Source: Spirochaeta sp. UBA5339
GTDB lineage: Bacteria > Spirochaetota > Spirochaetia > DSM-2461
NCBI GenBank assembly: GCA_002408085.1
Contig: DHQL01000016.1
Coordinates: forward strand, 154,687 to 218,686
Direction of reading: 5' to 3'
DNA length: 64,000 nucleotides
Shown: piece by piece, positions 7,844-15,146 of the stretch
Layout: each line of letters starts with the position of its first letter
Numbering within the stretch: position 1 is the stretch's first letter
Translations under genes and position numbers: made by a program
Notes under the pieces: model-generated
What the model was told of the DNA's origin: nothing
Databases searched by the model: none
The model's input: only the letters and a program-made list of their open reading frames with translations

Positions 7844-10267
7844 TTATGCTAACAACTCTGGCTGATCATATATGGCCATCTCAAGCTCGACAAGAGCTTC
7901 ATCATATTCCGCCTTTCCGCCAAAAGCTTTCTTTGCAATTACATGGGGCTTACCAAACTGATCAAAGGGTTTCACCTTCAGAACATCCTTATCCTCGATT
8001 TCAAGGACTCCTGAGTCGGCGTACTTATCAAGCAGCGCATCAAGAACCTTCTGTGCTGTCTCGGAGTACTTTGTGAAATAGTTGCGCTTCTTCACATTGT
8101 TGGCTCTTTCTTTCCTGGTAAGGGGCGGACTATCAAAGACGACATGACAAATGAGATCAAAGGGGTCCATATCCTTTCCAACTTCTTCTTCCAGAGCTTC
8201 CCATATGACACCTTCTGTTGCCAGCTCGTCTATAATGGCTTTCTTCTTATCAGCCTCTTGCCACTTCTTGGAGAAGTCGCTAAGGGTGGCAAACTGTTTA
8301 AGAATAGTCTTCCGTGTATAGTCTCTGAAGGATTCTGTAACCAGTTTGCCATCAGAGTCATAATATTGAACCCTCTCAGCTATTTTCTTAACCGTTACCC
8401 CTGAGACTCGATATTTGACAAAACGGGATTCATCAGAACCCCAATCCTCCTCTCCTGAATTAGGATTATCCCCATCATTCTCGGAAGGATTAAACTCTGG
8501 AGTAGGTTCGGCTACAGCTTCTTCACCATCCTCATTATCTGTATAGAAATCATCGGTAAAGGAATTGTCATCCAAATCTCCGATAGTCTCAGAATCAGTT
8601 TCCATGATTCTTTCAGGGATACCATCGAAGGCATCATCAGCAAATAACTCGGTAGCTTTCTTGAAGTCCAGGATTGTGAACCAGAGTTTGCCGTACCTAT
8701 CATCTATCCTGGTTCCCCGTCCAATGATCTGCTTAAACTTGGTCATAGACTTTATGGTTTGATCAAGGACAACCAGTTTACATGTCTTGGCATCAACACC
8801 TGTAGTCATGAGTTCTGAAGTCGTGGCGATGACTGGATATGCTTTCTTAGGATTGATGAAGTTATCCAACTGAGCTTTACCTATGGCATCATCACCTGTA
8901 ATCTTCATCACATATTTTTCATTCTTCTGAACCTGTTCAGGATTCAAGTTAACCAAAGCACGTCTCATTCTTTCCGCATGATCAATGTCATTACAGAAGA
9001 CGATAGTTTTACTCATCGGATCTGTTCGTTTCAGGAAGTCAGTTACGGTTTTGGCAACCAACTCAGTTCTTTCATCAATGACCAGGTTCCTGTCGAAATC
9101 TTTCTGGTTATAGACTCGATCTTGAATAACTTCTCCGTTGTCATCAACTTGTTCTTTTGTCGGTCGCCACCCCTGAAGATCGACATCGATATCAACACGA
9201 ACAACTTTATATGGAGCCAGGAATCCATCTTCAATTCCTTGCTTCAGAGAATAGGTATAAACAGGTTCTCCAAGGTATGCAATATTTGAAACATATTCAG
9301 TTTCTTTAGGCGTCGCTGTCAGACCAATCTGAGTTGCAGAAGAAAAGTATTCCAGAATCTCTCGCCAGGCACTATCTTCTGCTGCACTTCCTCGATGAAC
9401 TTCGTCAATTAAAATCAAGTCAAAGAAATCTGGATCGACTTGTTTGAACGCTTTTTGATGTTCTTCTGGACCTGTGAGAGCCTGGTAGAGAGCAAGATGT
9501 ATTTCATATGCGGGATCAACAGTTCTTCCTGTGACCTTGGTCATTGCAGTTCCAAAGGGTTGGAAATCATTGATCCGAGTTTGATCAACCAGGACATTTC
9601 TATCGGCCAAAAATAGGATTCTCTTTTTCTGTCTGGCTTTCCATAATCTCCAAATGATCTGAAAGGCGGTATAAGTTTTCCCAGTACCTGTAGCCATTAC
9701 AAGTAAGATTCTATTCTGTCCTCGGGTAATTGCTTCTATGGTTTTGTTAATTGCCTGGAGTTGATAATAGCGGGGAGTTTTTCCACTTCCTTCATCGTAA
9801 TAATCTTGGGTGATAATCGGTAACTGTTCATCGGTGTAACCCTTATATGAACAGAATTTTTCCCAAAGTGTCGTTGGGGAGGGAAAGTCTTCAAGAGATA
9901 TTTCTGTTTCAAGGGATGAAGGATTCGTCTTGTCATGAAAAATGAAGCCATCACCATTTGTGGCAAAAGTGAAAGGTATATCCAACAGGTTTGCATAATC
10001 CAAACCTTGCTGCATGCCCTTTCCGATCTCATACCGATTAGCTTTTGCTTCTATTACAGCCAATGGCATATTGGGCTTATGATACAATACAATGTCTGCG
10101 GATTTTACGGTCTTACGGATACCCATCTGACCACGGACAATGACCTTACCGTCTCGTAGTTTTACTTCTTCACGAACCTGGGTCATTAGATCCCAACCTG
10201 AATCTCTGATCGCTGGGATAATAAATTTAGTTATGATGTCTTTCTCTGATAACTTGCTCTTGTCCAT
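7844..10267 (-). CDS. hsdR: Type I restriction endonuclease subunit R
   Basis: ATP-dependent translocase and nuclease subunit. The N-terminal nuclease domain has D58 in SADIVLY and E73-A-K75 in VIEAKAN, the PD-(D/E)XK core. The helicase part has Walker A ATGTGKT (192-198), a DEVH box (288-291), TATP (motif III) and a QIIGRGTR motif VI. The C-terminal part is acidic, then helical, as expected for the HsdM-contact region. Several start codons are possible (TTG 10312, ATG 10306, 10279, 10267); I chose ATG 10267 because family members begin a few residues before the LSEKDI segment, but no start has a strong ribosome site. It is the first gene of the five-gene operon and sits just downstream of four palindromes. 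Confidence 0.95.
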   Translation of the reverse strand: MDKSKLSEKDIITKFIIPAIRDSGWDLMTQVREEVKLRDGKVIVRGQMGIRKTVKSADIVLYHKPNMPLAVIEAKANRYEIGKGMQQGLDYANLLDIPFTFATNGDGFIFHDKTNPSSLETEISLEDFPSPTTLWEKFCSYKGYTDEQLPIITQDYYDEGSGKTPRYYQLQAINKTIEAITRGQNRILLVMATGTGKTYTAFQIIWRLWKARQKKRILFLADRNVLVDQTRINDFQPFGTAMTKVTGRTVDPAYEIHLALYQALTGPEEHQKAFKQVDPDFFDLILIDEVHRGSAAEDSAWREILEYFSSATQIGLTATPKETEYVSNIAYLGEPVYTYSLKQGIEDGFLAPYKVVRVDIDVDLQGWRPTKEQVDDNGEVIQDRVYNQKDFDRNLVIDERTELVAKTVTDFLKRTDPMSKTIVFCNDIDHAERMRRALVNLNPEQVQKNEKYVMKITGDDAIGKAQLDNFINPKKAYPVIATTSELMTTGVDAKTCKLVVLDQTIKSMTKFKQIIGRGTRIDDRYGKLWFTILDFKKATELFADDAFDGIPERIMETDSETIGDLDDNSFTDDFYTDNEDGEEAVAEPTPEFNPSENDGDNPNSGEEDWGSDESRFVKYRVSGVTVKKIAERVQYYDSDGKLVTESFRDYTRKTILKQFATLSDFSKKWQEADKKKAIIDELATEGVIWEALEEEVGKDMDPFDLICHVVFDSPPLTRKERANNVKKRNYFTKYSETAQKVLDALLDKYADSGVLEIEDKDVLKVKPFDQFGKPHVIAKKAFGGKAEYDEALVELEMAIYDQPELLA

Positions 10268-10416
10268 GCTGTGTTCCATAAGTTCAATATGATACTTATT
10301 GTACATCAGCAAAGAAGATTAGTCTTACGTTATTTTTGGTGATATATGATGGTTTCAGCCAGCGCCTTTATTTGTGTTTGTATTTTTAAGAATGTATTTA
10401 TATAGTATCTATATTA

Positions 10417-10514
10417 GTTCACCACGTGAACACTTTTGGGGGTAAAGTGTTCATTACACGAACACCCCTGTTCATCAGATGAACACTTTTATAGAGGCTG
10501 TTCACTACATGAAC
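10417..10514. promoter_or_regulatory. Four GTTCA-N5-TGAAC palindromes upstream of hsdR
   Basis: Four near-identical inverted repeats lie at 10417-10431, 10449-10463, 10470-10484 and 10500-10514, with arms GTTCA/TGAAC (the second has CGAAC). Start-to-start distances are 32, 21 and 30 bases, close to whole turns of B-DNA, so bound dimers would lie on one helix face. The array is between the end of the membrane helix-turn-helix gene and the start of the restriction operon. Inference: an operator array controlling hsdR-hsdM-hsdS, possibly bound by one of the local helix-turn-helix proteins; a replication iteron array is the alternative. Confidence 0.65.
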
Positions 10515-10521
10515 ACCATGG

Positions 10522-11487
10522 TCAGATTGCCTTCTTCAGGTGATGGTAAAGATCGACATAATTTTTGATCCCATTCTCCATCATCACAGGCTTAATATGA
10601 CGCCGTATGGAGTTATTTATTGTCGCTCTCGACACACCCAATTTTTCTGCCAACTGACTCTGACTTAGCAATTCTGCGTCACTTTTTTCCCGTGACGCCT
10701 GATGACGTACAATCTCCAAATGAATGCTCTTTGGGGAAACAGCTTTTGACTCAGGTGACGCAGTCTCTGAGTCAGTTGACTCAGGGTGAATCACAGATGA
10801 CTCAACCCCAGTAAGAGCCAGGCTTATTTCCACCAAGATCATGATAAGAGAAAAGACAAGGATCTTCAGGGACTGGGCATCGATTGGGAATATGGATTCA
10901 AGTTCATCAAACATGTCCACTGGATCTACTACAACACTCTCCATAGAAGCCTCTGAGAGAGCCATCAGACGATCTTTCACAGCATTCTGATACATTTCCC
11001 AATATTGTTCTTTTGTCTCCTGTACGGCCTGTATCTGTGACACAAAAGTTTTTCCCGAGATTCCGTAACCTTCAGGATTACGGGCCAGATTTTCATTCAG
11101 AAGAATCACCGTCTGATCAAGAAGATCAATCTCCTTTTCCCAGTACGTCACCTCTGCGTCATGTGACTCAAGCTCTGCGTCAGATACGTCATCCCTTAAA
11201 TCACTTGAGTCACCTTGAGCAGAAAGCAGAGTCATAACCAGTCCTGCTGACGCAATGACGGATAGCAACGCTTTCAGTCCGTAAGAAGTGACGTAGACAA
11301 ATTTCTTCTTCACATCAGACTGAATCTTATGAAGGTCTGAGAGTTTAGTCAGTTCAAAAATCAGAGCCAGAAGTGCCAAGGCAATCTTTGTCGGAAGAGA
11401 GTTGCCTATGATGATAAACATCATGACAGACATGTATGTAGAAACAGTAAAGAGGGAGAAGTGGAGGATTCGATCTGACTTTGACAT
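10522..11487 (-). CDS. Membrane protein with C-terminal helix-turn-helix, unrecognised family
   Basis: 321 residues from ATG 11487, chosen because AGGAG lies six bases upstream; a longer start at 11526 lacks one. The N-terminal third has two or three hydrophobic segments (HFSLFTVSTYMSVMMFIIIG, TKIALALLALIFELT, GLKALLSVIASAGLVMTLL). A charged, probably coiled region follows (YWEKEIDLLDQTVILL). A further membrane segment (LKILVFSLIMILVEISLAL) leads to an S/E-rich linker and a final helix-turn-helix (SQSQLAEKLGVSRATINNSI). So a membrane-anchored DNA-binding protein is likely. Two acidic linkers that follow membrane segments resemble each other at DNA level. I know no characterised family with this order. 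Roles in signal-controlled transcription or DNA anchoring are guesses. Confidence 0.75.
   Translation of the reverse strand: MSKSDRILHFSLFTVSTYMSVMMFIIIGNSLPTKIALALLALIFELTKLSDLHKIQSDVKKKFVYVTSYGLKALLSVIASAGLVMTLLSAQGDSSDLRDDVSDAELESHDAEVTYWEKEIDLLDQTVILLNENLARNPEGYGISGKTFVSQIQAVQETKEQYWEMYQNAVKDRLMALSEASMESVVVDPVDMFDELESIFPIDAQSLKILVFSLIMILVEISLALTGVESSVIHPESTDSETASPESKAVSPKSIHLEIVRHQASREKSDAELLSQSQLAEKLGVSRATINNSIRRHIKPVMMENGIKNYVDLYHHLKKAI
10675..11295. repeat. Dense TGACKYA words inside the membrane-HTH gene
   Basis: Reading both strands, words of the form TGAC(G/T)(C/T)A occur at about 10675, 10703, 10747, 10756, 10768, 10777, 10798, 11144, 11155, 11164, 11176, 11185, 11206, 11248 and 11289. 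Two clusters, 10747-10804 and 11155-11212, have the same word spacing (9, 12, 9, 21 bases), showing an internal duplication of about 58 bases. Both copies encode an acidic serine-rich linker after a membrane segment. Other words lie outside the duplicated parts, so codon reuse does not explain all of them. Confidence 0.6.
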
Positions 11488-11500
11488 TTGAGGCTCCTGT

Positions 11501-11584
11501 AAAGTGTCATAATTGATATTATTCATTCAAATAAAATATCACTATGTATATCTAAGAGTCAACAAAAGTGTCGTATTTGATATT
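11501..11584. promoter_or_regulatory. Direct-repeat operator between divergent HTH genes
   Basis: Two 20-base copies, 11501-11520 and 11565-11584, agree at 18 positions; the core reads AAAGTGTC then TTGATATT. They start 64 bases apart, about six helical turns. They lie in the gap between the membrane helix-turn-helix gene (start 11487, minus) and the Xre gene (start 11627, plus). Inference: binding sites for the Xre protein or the membrane protein, controlling both divergent promoters. Confidence 0.55.
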
Positions 11585-11626
11585 TTGAGATTCCCTTTGA
11601 GTATCAATCGAGGCATAATATAGACT

Positions 11627-11953
11627 ATGGACTTTTGGGATCGGATTGCGCACAGTCTAAAAGCAGCAGATATGACTCAATACCAACTCGCAGAAGAGTG
11701 TGGTATTCCCCTGGCTACTTTCAACAAGTGGAAAAAAGGACGAGTTTATCCCAGAGCAGATATTGTTTTACGGATGTCTGAGATCCTGGATGTATCAATG
11801 GAGTACCTATTAACAGGTAAAGAATCAGATGACCCTGCTGTCGAGATTGTCCTCAAGTATCCAGATGTCAAAGAATTAGTTGAGCTGCTTGGTCAGTATC
11901 CTGATTATGCTCAAATTTTGAAGGCGTACCTGGAAGGGAAGATTGATGTATAA
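11627..11953 (+). CDS. Xre/cI-type transcriptional regulator
   Basis: 108 residues. Residues about 5-60 are a classic Xre helix-turn-helix (MTQYQLAEECGIPLATFNKW, then VYPRADIVLRMSEILDVSME). The remainder is a short helical tail (VKELVELLGQYPDYAQIL) that could dimerise. A GAGG stands about 13 bases before the ATG, farther than usual, while CATAAT lies just before the start, so a very short leader is possible. The gene is followed after 26 bases by an ADP-ribosyltransferase-like gene and is divergent from the membrane helix-turn-helix gene. It lacks the MbcA/ParS domain that marks antitoxins of RES-Xre systems. Likely a local repressor of the pair, perhaps with an antitoxin role. Confidence 0.85.
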   Translation: MDFWDRIAHSLKAADMTQYQLAEECGIPLATFNKWKKGRVYPRADIVLRMSEILDVSMEYLLTGKESDDPAVEIVLKYPDVKELVELLGQYPDYAQILKAYLEGKIDV

Positions 11954-11979
11954 TCAAACGTATATTTGAGGAAATTATC

Positions 11980-12516
11980 GTGCCTGGATTTAGTGAAAAT
12001 CAAATAGAAATGAATGTCTCTGATTTCTGTTTAGGAATATACAATCACAATTTAGACGTTGAGATTTGGAACCCTGTATTTAAATATATTGCTTCTCACT
12101 ACGATACCCTTAAGTTTAATAAAGAAAAAATTCACTCCTTATGGACAGTCAATGGAGGACATCTAAGGCGCAAAATCGCAGACGATGACTTAGTTCTTTC
12201 TGTATTGATAAGATGTCTTCCAGGTTATGATGGTGAAAGTATGACTCTGTTCAGAGGAGAATGCAACTTCTTATATGAAGACAATAAAATAGGTTTTTGC
12301 TGGACACCAAAAATTGAAATCGCAAGAATGTTTGCAAGAGGCTTGAATTCTATTGAATCGGGAGGAGTTTTATTGAAGGCTTATGCACCAGCAAAGGCAA
12401 TTCTTACGGCCCCTAATGAACATAGTGCAGTAACATTAGATGAGCATGAATATACATGTAATCCTAACTTACTTGAAAATATCACTGTAATTGAGAAATA
12501 TGATAACAAGAAATGA
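11980..12516 (+). CDS. ADP-ribosyltransferase-like protein, 178 aa
   Basis: GTG start at 11980 with GAGGA seven bases upstream. The C-terminal half carries the three-part signature expected for R-S-E class ADP-ribosyltransferases: R92 in TLFRGE, the aromatic-polar strand GFCWTPKIEIARMFA (about 105-119), and E155-H-E157 in LDEHEYT near the end, an E-x-E pair. Spacing between the parts fits this superfamily. The first 80 residues are helical and unrecognised. No signal peptide is present, so it acts in the cytosol. It is probably co-transcribed with the Xre gene 26 bases upstream. Inference: the toxin or effector of a small toxin-antitoxin or abortive-infection pair; substrate unknown. A catalytically inactive relative is possible. 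Confidence 0.6.
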   Translation: MPGFSENQIEMNVSDFCLGIYNHNLDVEIWNPVFKYIASHYDTLKFNKEKIHSLWTVNGGHLRRKIADDDLVLSVLIRCLPGYDGESMTLFRGECNFLYEDNKIGFCWTPKIEIARMFARGLNSIESGGVLLKAYAPAKAILTAPNEHSAVTLDEHEYTCNPNLLENITVIEKYDNKK

Positions 12517-12584
12517 ATCGAGTATATCGAGATTTATTCATAAAAGACTGATTAAAGGATTAAGGTTTAGCAACATATTCTCCA

Positions 12585-13460
12585 TCAATAATACAAAGCA
12601 TCAGTTTCACCTTCAAGCTCAACAATTCTAAAACCATATCGTTCAAGGTTAATGAGAATATCTCTAAATAAAATTTCAGATAAATAAGAATTACTAAATT
12701 CTCTATCAAAGTTTCTATTTTTTGGAGAGACTGCAAAATACTTCTGGCTGAAATCTAAATACTCATTACTAAAAGCTGTACCATTAGTTAGGGATAGATA
12801 TCTGGAATACTGAATAAAAAAGAGGGCAAAGCTATTTAGTATTGAAAAAGCAAGATTTCTTAGATCATTTTTATACAATATTTTGTATTGGTTAAAATCT
12901 TTCATCATAATTTCATAACTGGTCTCAAGATTAGTTATTTCCAATTGGATATACTCATCCGATAGGTAATGCTTAGGTAATTTTTCAGCATTATATTCAC
13001 AGGTTGCATTAAGAAAATAGAAGTTTAAAATCTTTCTTACCTTAAAAAAACTGTTTGGATAAACAGATAGTAAATGAATATTCCTATCAACGTTATCAAT
13101 ACAATGACCTAATTCATGTAATACAAGATAATGAGAAAACTGAATATTTTGATTTTTGAATTTTATTTCATCTAAAGAACTTATTGGCTTTTTAATTAAG
13201 GAATGAATTATTTCTTCACGAATTATGACAGTATTTAACTTAGTTGACCTATCAAAAATGGTTTTTCCAAACCCTGTATAGTCAGCTGTATTTGTATAAC
13301 TCTCATTCTCATCAATTTCGGCTATGATATCGCCATAATTCTTTTCAGTGCTAATGATAATCTCAGCTAAATTAGCCCTATAATTGAGAATCGAATATGC
13401 ATCCGTAACTACTGATTCAAAGATAGAAAAATCATTGCCTGTTTTATTTGTTATTTTCAT
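12585..13460 (-). CDS. Zincin-like putative metalloprotease, 291 aa
   Basis: The sequence has the zinc-binding motif HELGH (residues 115-119) inside a helix LVLHELGHCID. A downstream helix contains an acidic segment ATCEYNAEKL (about 152-161) which could supply the third ligand. No signal peptide or membrane segment is seen, so it is likely cytosolic. The rest is helical and rich in Asn, Ile and Tyr, matching the low-GC island. It is not recognised beyond the zincin motif. It is a single gene convergent with the ADP-ribosyltransferase-like gene and upstream of nothing on its strand within 68 bases. A role as a protease in a defence or toxin system is inference from location only. Confidence 0.7.
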   Translation of the reverse strand: MKITNKTGNDFSIFESVVTDAYSILNYRANLAEIIISTEKNYGDIIAEIDENESYTNTADYTGFGKTIFDRSTKLNTVIIREEIIHSLIKKPISSLDEIKFKNQNIQFSHYLVLHELGHCIDNVDRNIHLLSVYPNSFFKVRKILNFYFLNATCEYNAEKLPKHYLSDEYIQLEITNLETSYEIMMKDFNQYKILYKNDLRNLAFSILNSFALFFIQYSRYLSLTNGTAFSNEYLDFSQKYFAVSPKNRNFDREFSNSYLSEILFRDILINLERYGFRIVELEGETDALYY

Positions 13461-13631
13461 TTTCTACGACTTAAAACCCCATTTGGAAATATTAAGCAAA
13501 TATGCTTTATTATAGTCCTTATTTAAAAAAACTAATTCTCTGGCTTTAGACCACCATCATATTAGGCAACTACAACTCAAAATGAGAAGGAGATATCCAA
13601 GGTTATGTGAATATAATTCCTGTGTTCTTTG

Positions 13632-14735
13632 TTAGTAGGTAAATACATCTGAACGCATACTCTTGAAAGTATCTAATTTAAGAATAGGGGGAATAAGATC
13701 CTCTATATAATCAAAGAATCGCTGTGTCTGCATCTCAATATCTTCAGCCCCTTTGAATAGCTCACTCATTGGGACTCTTATATGAATTGGATGCCAAATA
13801 TTCTGTCCCTTTCCGTGATTGGCGATATCATACATATCCCATTCATATGTAGTTGAGTCAATAATTGACTTCAACTCTTTCTTGAACTCCAAATAGGTTT
13901 CATCCTTTGGATATCCAGAATGGTACCGTTTATCAAAATCTACAATAAGAGAAAAGTCTGGGCTACTCATCCCTGCAATAGGTTCAACTCTATGATCTTT
14001 CTCATCTAAAAGGAACCCTATAAAAAGACCTGGATTCCAATGAGCCAAAAAGGAAAACCCATATCTTCCCCAAGCATCCTGCCTTCTACTTTCTTCAGTG
14101 ATTATCTTATCTAACCTTTCTCCATACTTATTTTCTATAAAAGTCAAAAGGTCTTTTACTTCATAAGGCAGATTTTTGACATAATTATAGTTACGAATTG
14201 ATGCAAACTTTATTGGCTCGGCAGGGCCAAGTCCTTCATCCCTTAATAGACGAAGAAAAGATGGTACGATGGTATCGGATGATGAGTCTTCAGATGTGGC
14301 ATTCCAGGATTTGATAACCTCATAGATATCACTCCAGCAGAGATCAACATCAGTAGCTTTTGATGAGTGCTGAGCGGGTGTTGCTGTTATTAGTATGATC
14401 TTGAAATCATCAAAGTTCTCTTCAGCATGTCTTCGATAATTCTCTATTTGGTTATCGTGTAATTCTGCCCACACCTTATGTTCAGATATAATAACTTTGT
14501 TATCAAACTCAATAAGCATATCTGGATAAACGCCTGAAAAGTTTACCTGTGTTGAGCAGCGGATATCTCCTTTTATCTCAACTTCATGTCCGAGCATTTT
14601 TTTAATTATTAACTTTGCGAGGGAATCATTATTTTTTAATATCCATGAAAAGGCTTCAGTTACAAAATTTTCAATAGGATTCTTACCTTCTCTGGGAATG
14701 TACTTTCTTAAGGAAACCAGTAAGTCATCTGCCAT
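13632..14735 (-). CDS. PD-(D/E)XK nuclease family protein, 367 aa
   Basis: ATG 14735 is chosen because GGAGA stands five bases before it; a GTG four codons earlier is the alternative. The N-terminal domain shows the nuclease core: a glutamate in NFVTEAFSWIL, then PDMLIEF (P75-D76 in numbering from the upstream GTG) and IISEHKVWAEL (E89, K91), followed by QIENYRRHA. This matches a family of stand-alone PD-(D/E)XK proteins often found in defence islands. The second half (about 190-367) is unrecognised. It is followed on the same strand by a zincin-like gene and preceded by a small Xre regulator with its own operators. The pair looks like a restriction-type nuclease with a controller protein, but no methyltransferase is adjacent. 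Confidence 0.75.
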   Translation of the reverse strand: MADDLLVSLRKYIPREGKNPIENFVTEAFSWILKNNDSLAKLIIKKMLGHEVEIKGDIRCSTQVNFSGVYPDMLIEFDNKVIISEHKVWAELHDNQIENYRRHAEENFDDFKIILITATPAQHSSKATDVDLCWSDIYEVIKSWNATSEDSSSDTIVPSFLRLLRDEGLGPAEPIKFASIRNYNYVKNLPYEVKDLLTFIENKYGERLDKIITEESRRQDAWGRYGFSFLAHWNPGLFIGFLLDEKDHRVEPIAGMSSPDFSLIVDFDKRYHSGYPKDETYLEFKKELKSIIDSTTYEWDMYDIANHGKGQNIWHPIHIRVPMSELFKGAEDIEMQTQRFFDYIEDLIPPILKLDTFKSMRSDVFTY

Positions 14736-14807
14736 TATCTTCTCCACAATATGGAAATTAAGTATATGGTCAGACTAAAACAAGGAGAGTAATTAGTAAA
14801 TCATTTT

Positions 14808-15017
14808 TTACTCACCAATCTCAGCGTACCTAATAATTTCATAGACGTGACAGTCAAAGCGCTTAGCAATCTTCTCAAGCAATCCTACAGTCGGAGAAGA
14901 AATATTTTTCTCGACCTTAAAGATATGGCTTCGAGCTATCCCCACATCATAAGCAAGAGATTCCTGTGAAATATTCCGATCATTACGAAACTGCCGAATG
15001 GCATTGCCAATATCCAT
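14808..15017 (-). CDS. Small Xre regulator, restriction controller-like
   Basis: 69 residues, almost entirely one helix-turn-helix: IGNAIRQFRNDRNISQESLA, then HIFKVEKNISSPTVGLLEKI. Size and composition are those of C-proteins that time expression of restriction enzymes. It has no clear ribosome site before the ATG, which fits leaderless expression often seen for such controllers. It lies 72 bases upstream of the PD-(D/E)XK gene on the same strand and divergent from the lipoprotein gene at 15147. Two copies of CTTAATAGTGGACA in the divergent gap are likely its operators. Inferred role: autoregulated control of the nuclease gene and perhaps of the lipoprotein. Confidence 0.85.
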   Translation of the reverse strand: MDIGNAIRQFRNDRNISQESLAYDVGIARSHIFKVEKNISSPTVGLLEKIAKRFDCHVYEIIRYAEIGE

Positions 15018-15035
15018 GGATCAATTTTTTCACTC

Positions 15036-15120
15036 TGTCCACAATCGCACCACTCTTAATAGTGGACAATCAGTCAATTCTATGAACATAATGAATAAAT
15101 AATGTCCTTAATAGTGGACA
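15036..15120. promoter_or_regulatory. Operators between Xre controller and lipoprotein gene
   Basis: The sequence CTTAATAGTGGACA occurs at 15055-15068 and 15107-15120, 52 bases apart (about five helical turns). Each copy has an upstream TGTCC (15036-15040 and 15103-15107) making an inverted repeat TGTCC...GGACA; the second is tight, with an 8-base centre. These lie in the gap between two divergent genes and probably bind the adjacent Xre protein. Confidence 0.6.
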
Positions 15121-15146
15121 TCGCAACTAATCAATTGGAGGACATA

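Noticed and set aside
7655..8076. Plus-strand open frames across the hsdM-hsdR junction
   Set aside because: They overlap both conserved genes in antisense and have no ribosome site.
10417..10514. The four palindromes as a CRISPR array
   Set aside because: Spacers would be only 6 to 17 bases and uneven, repeats are 15-base palindromes, and no cas gene is near.
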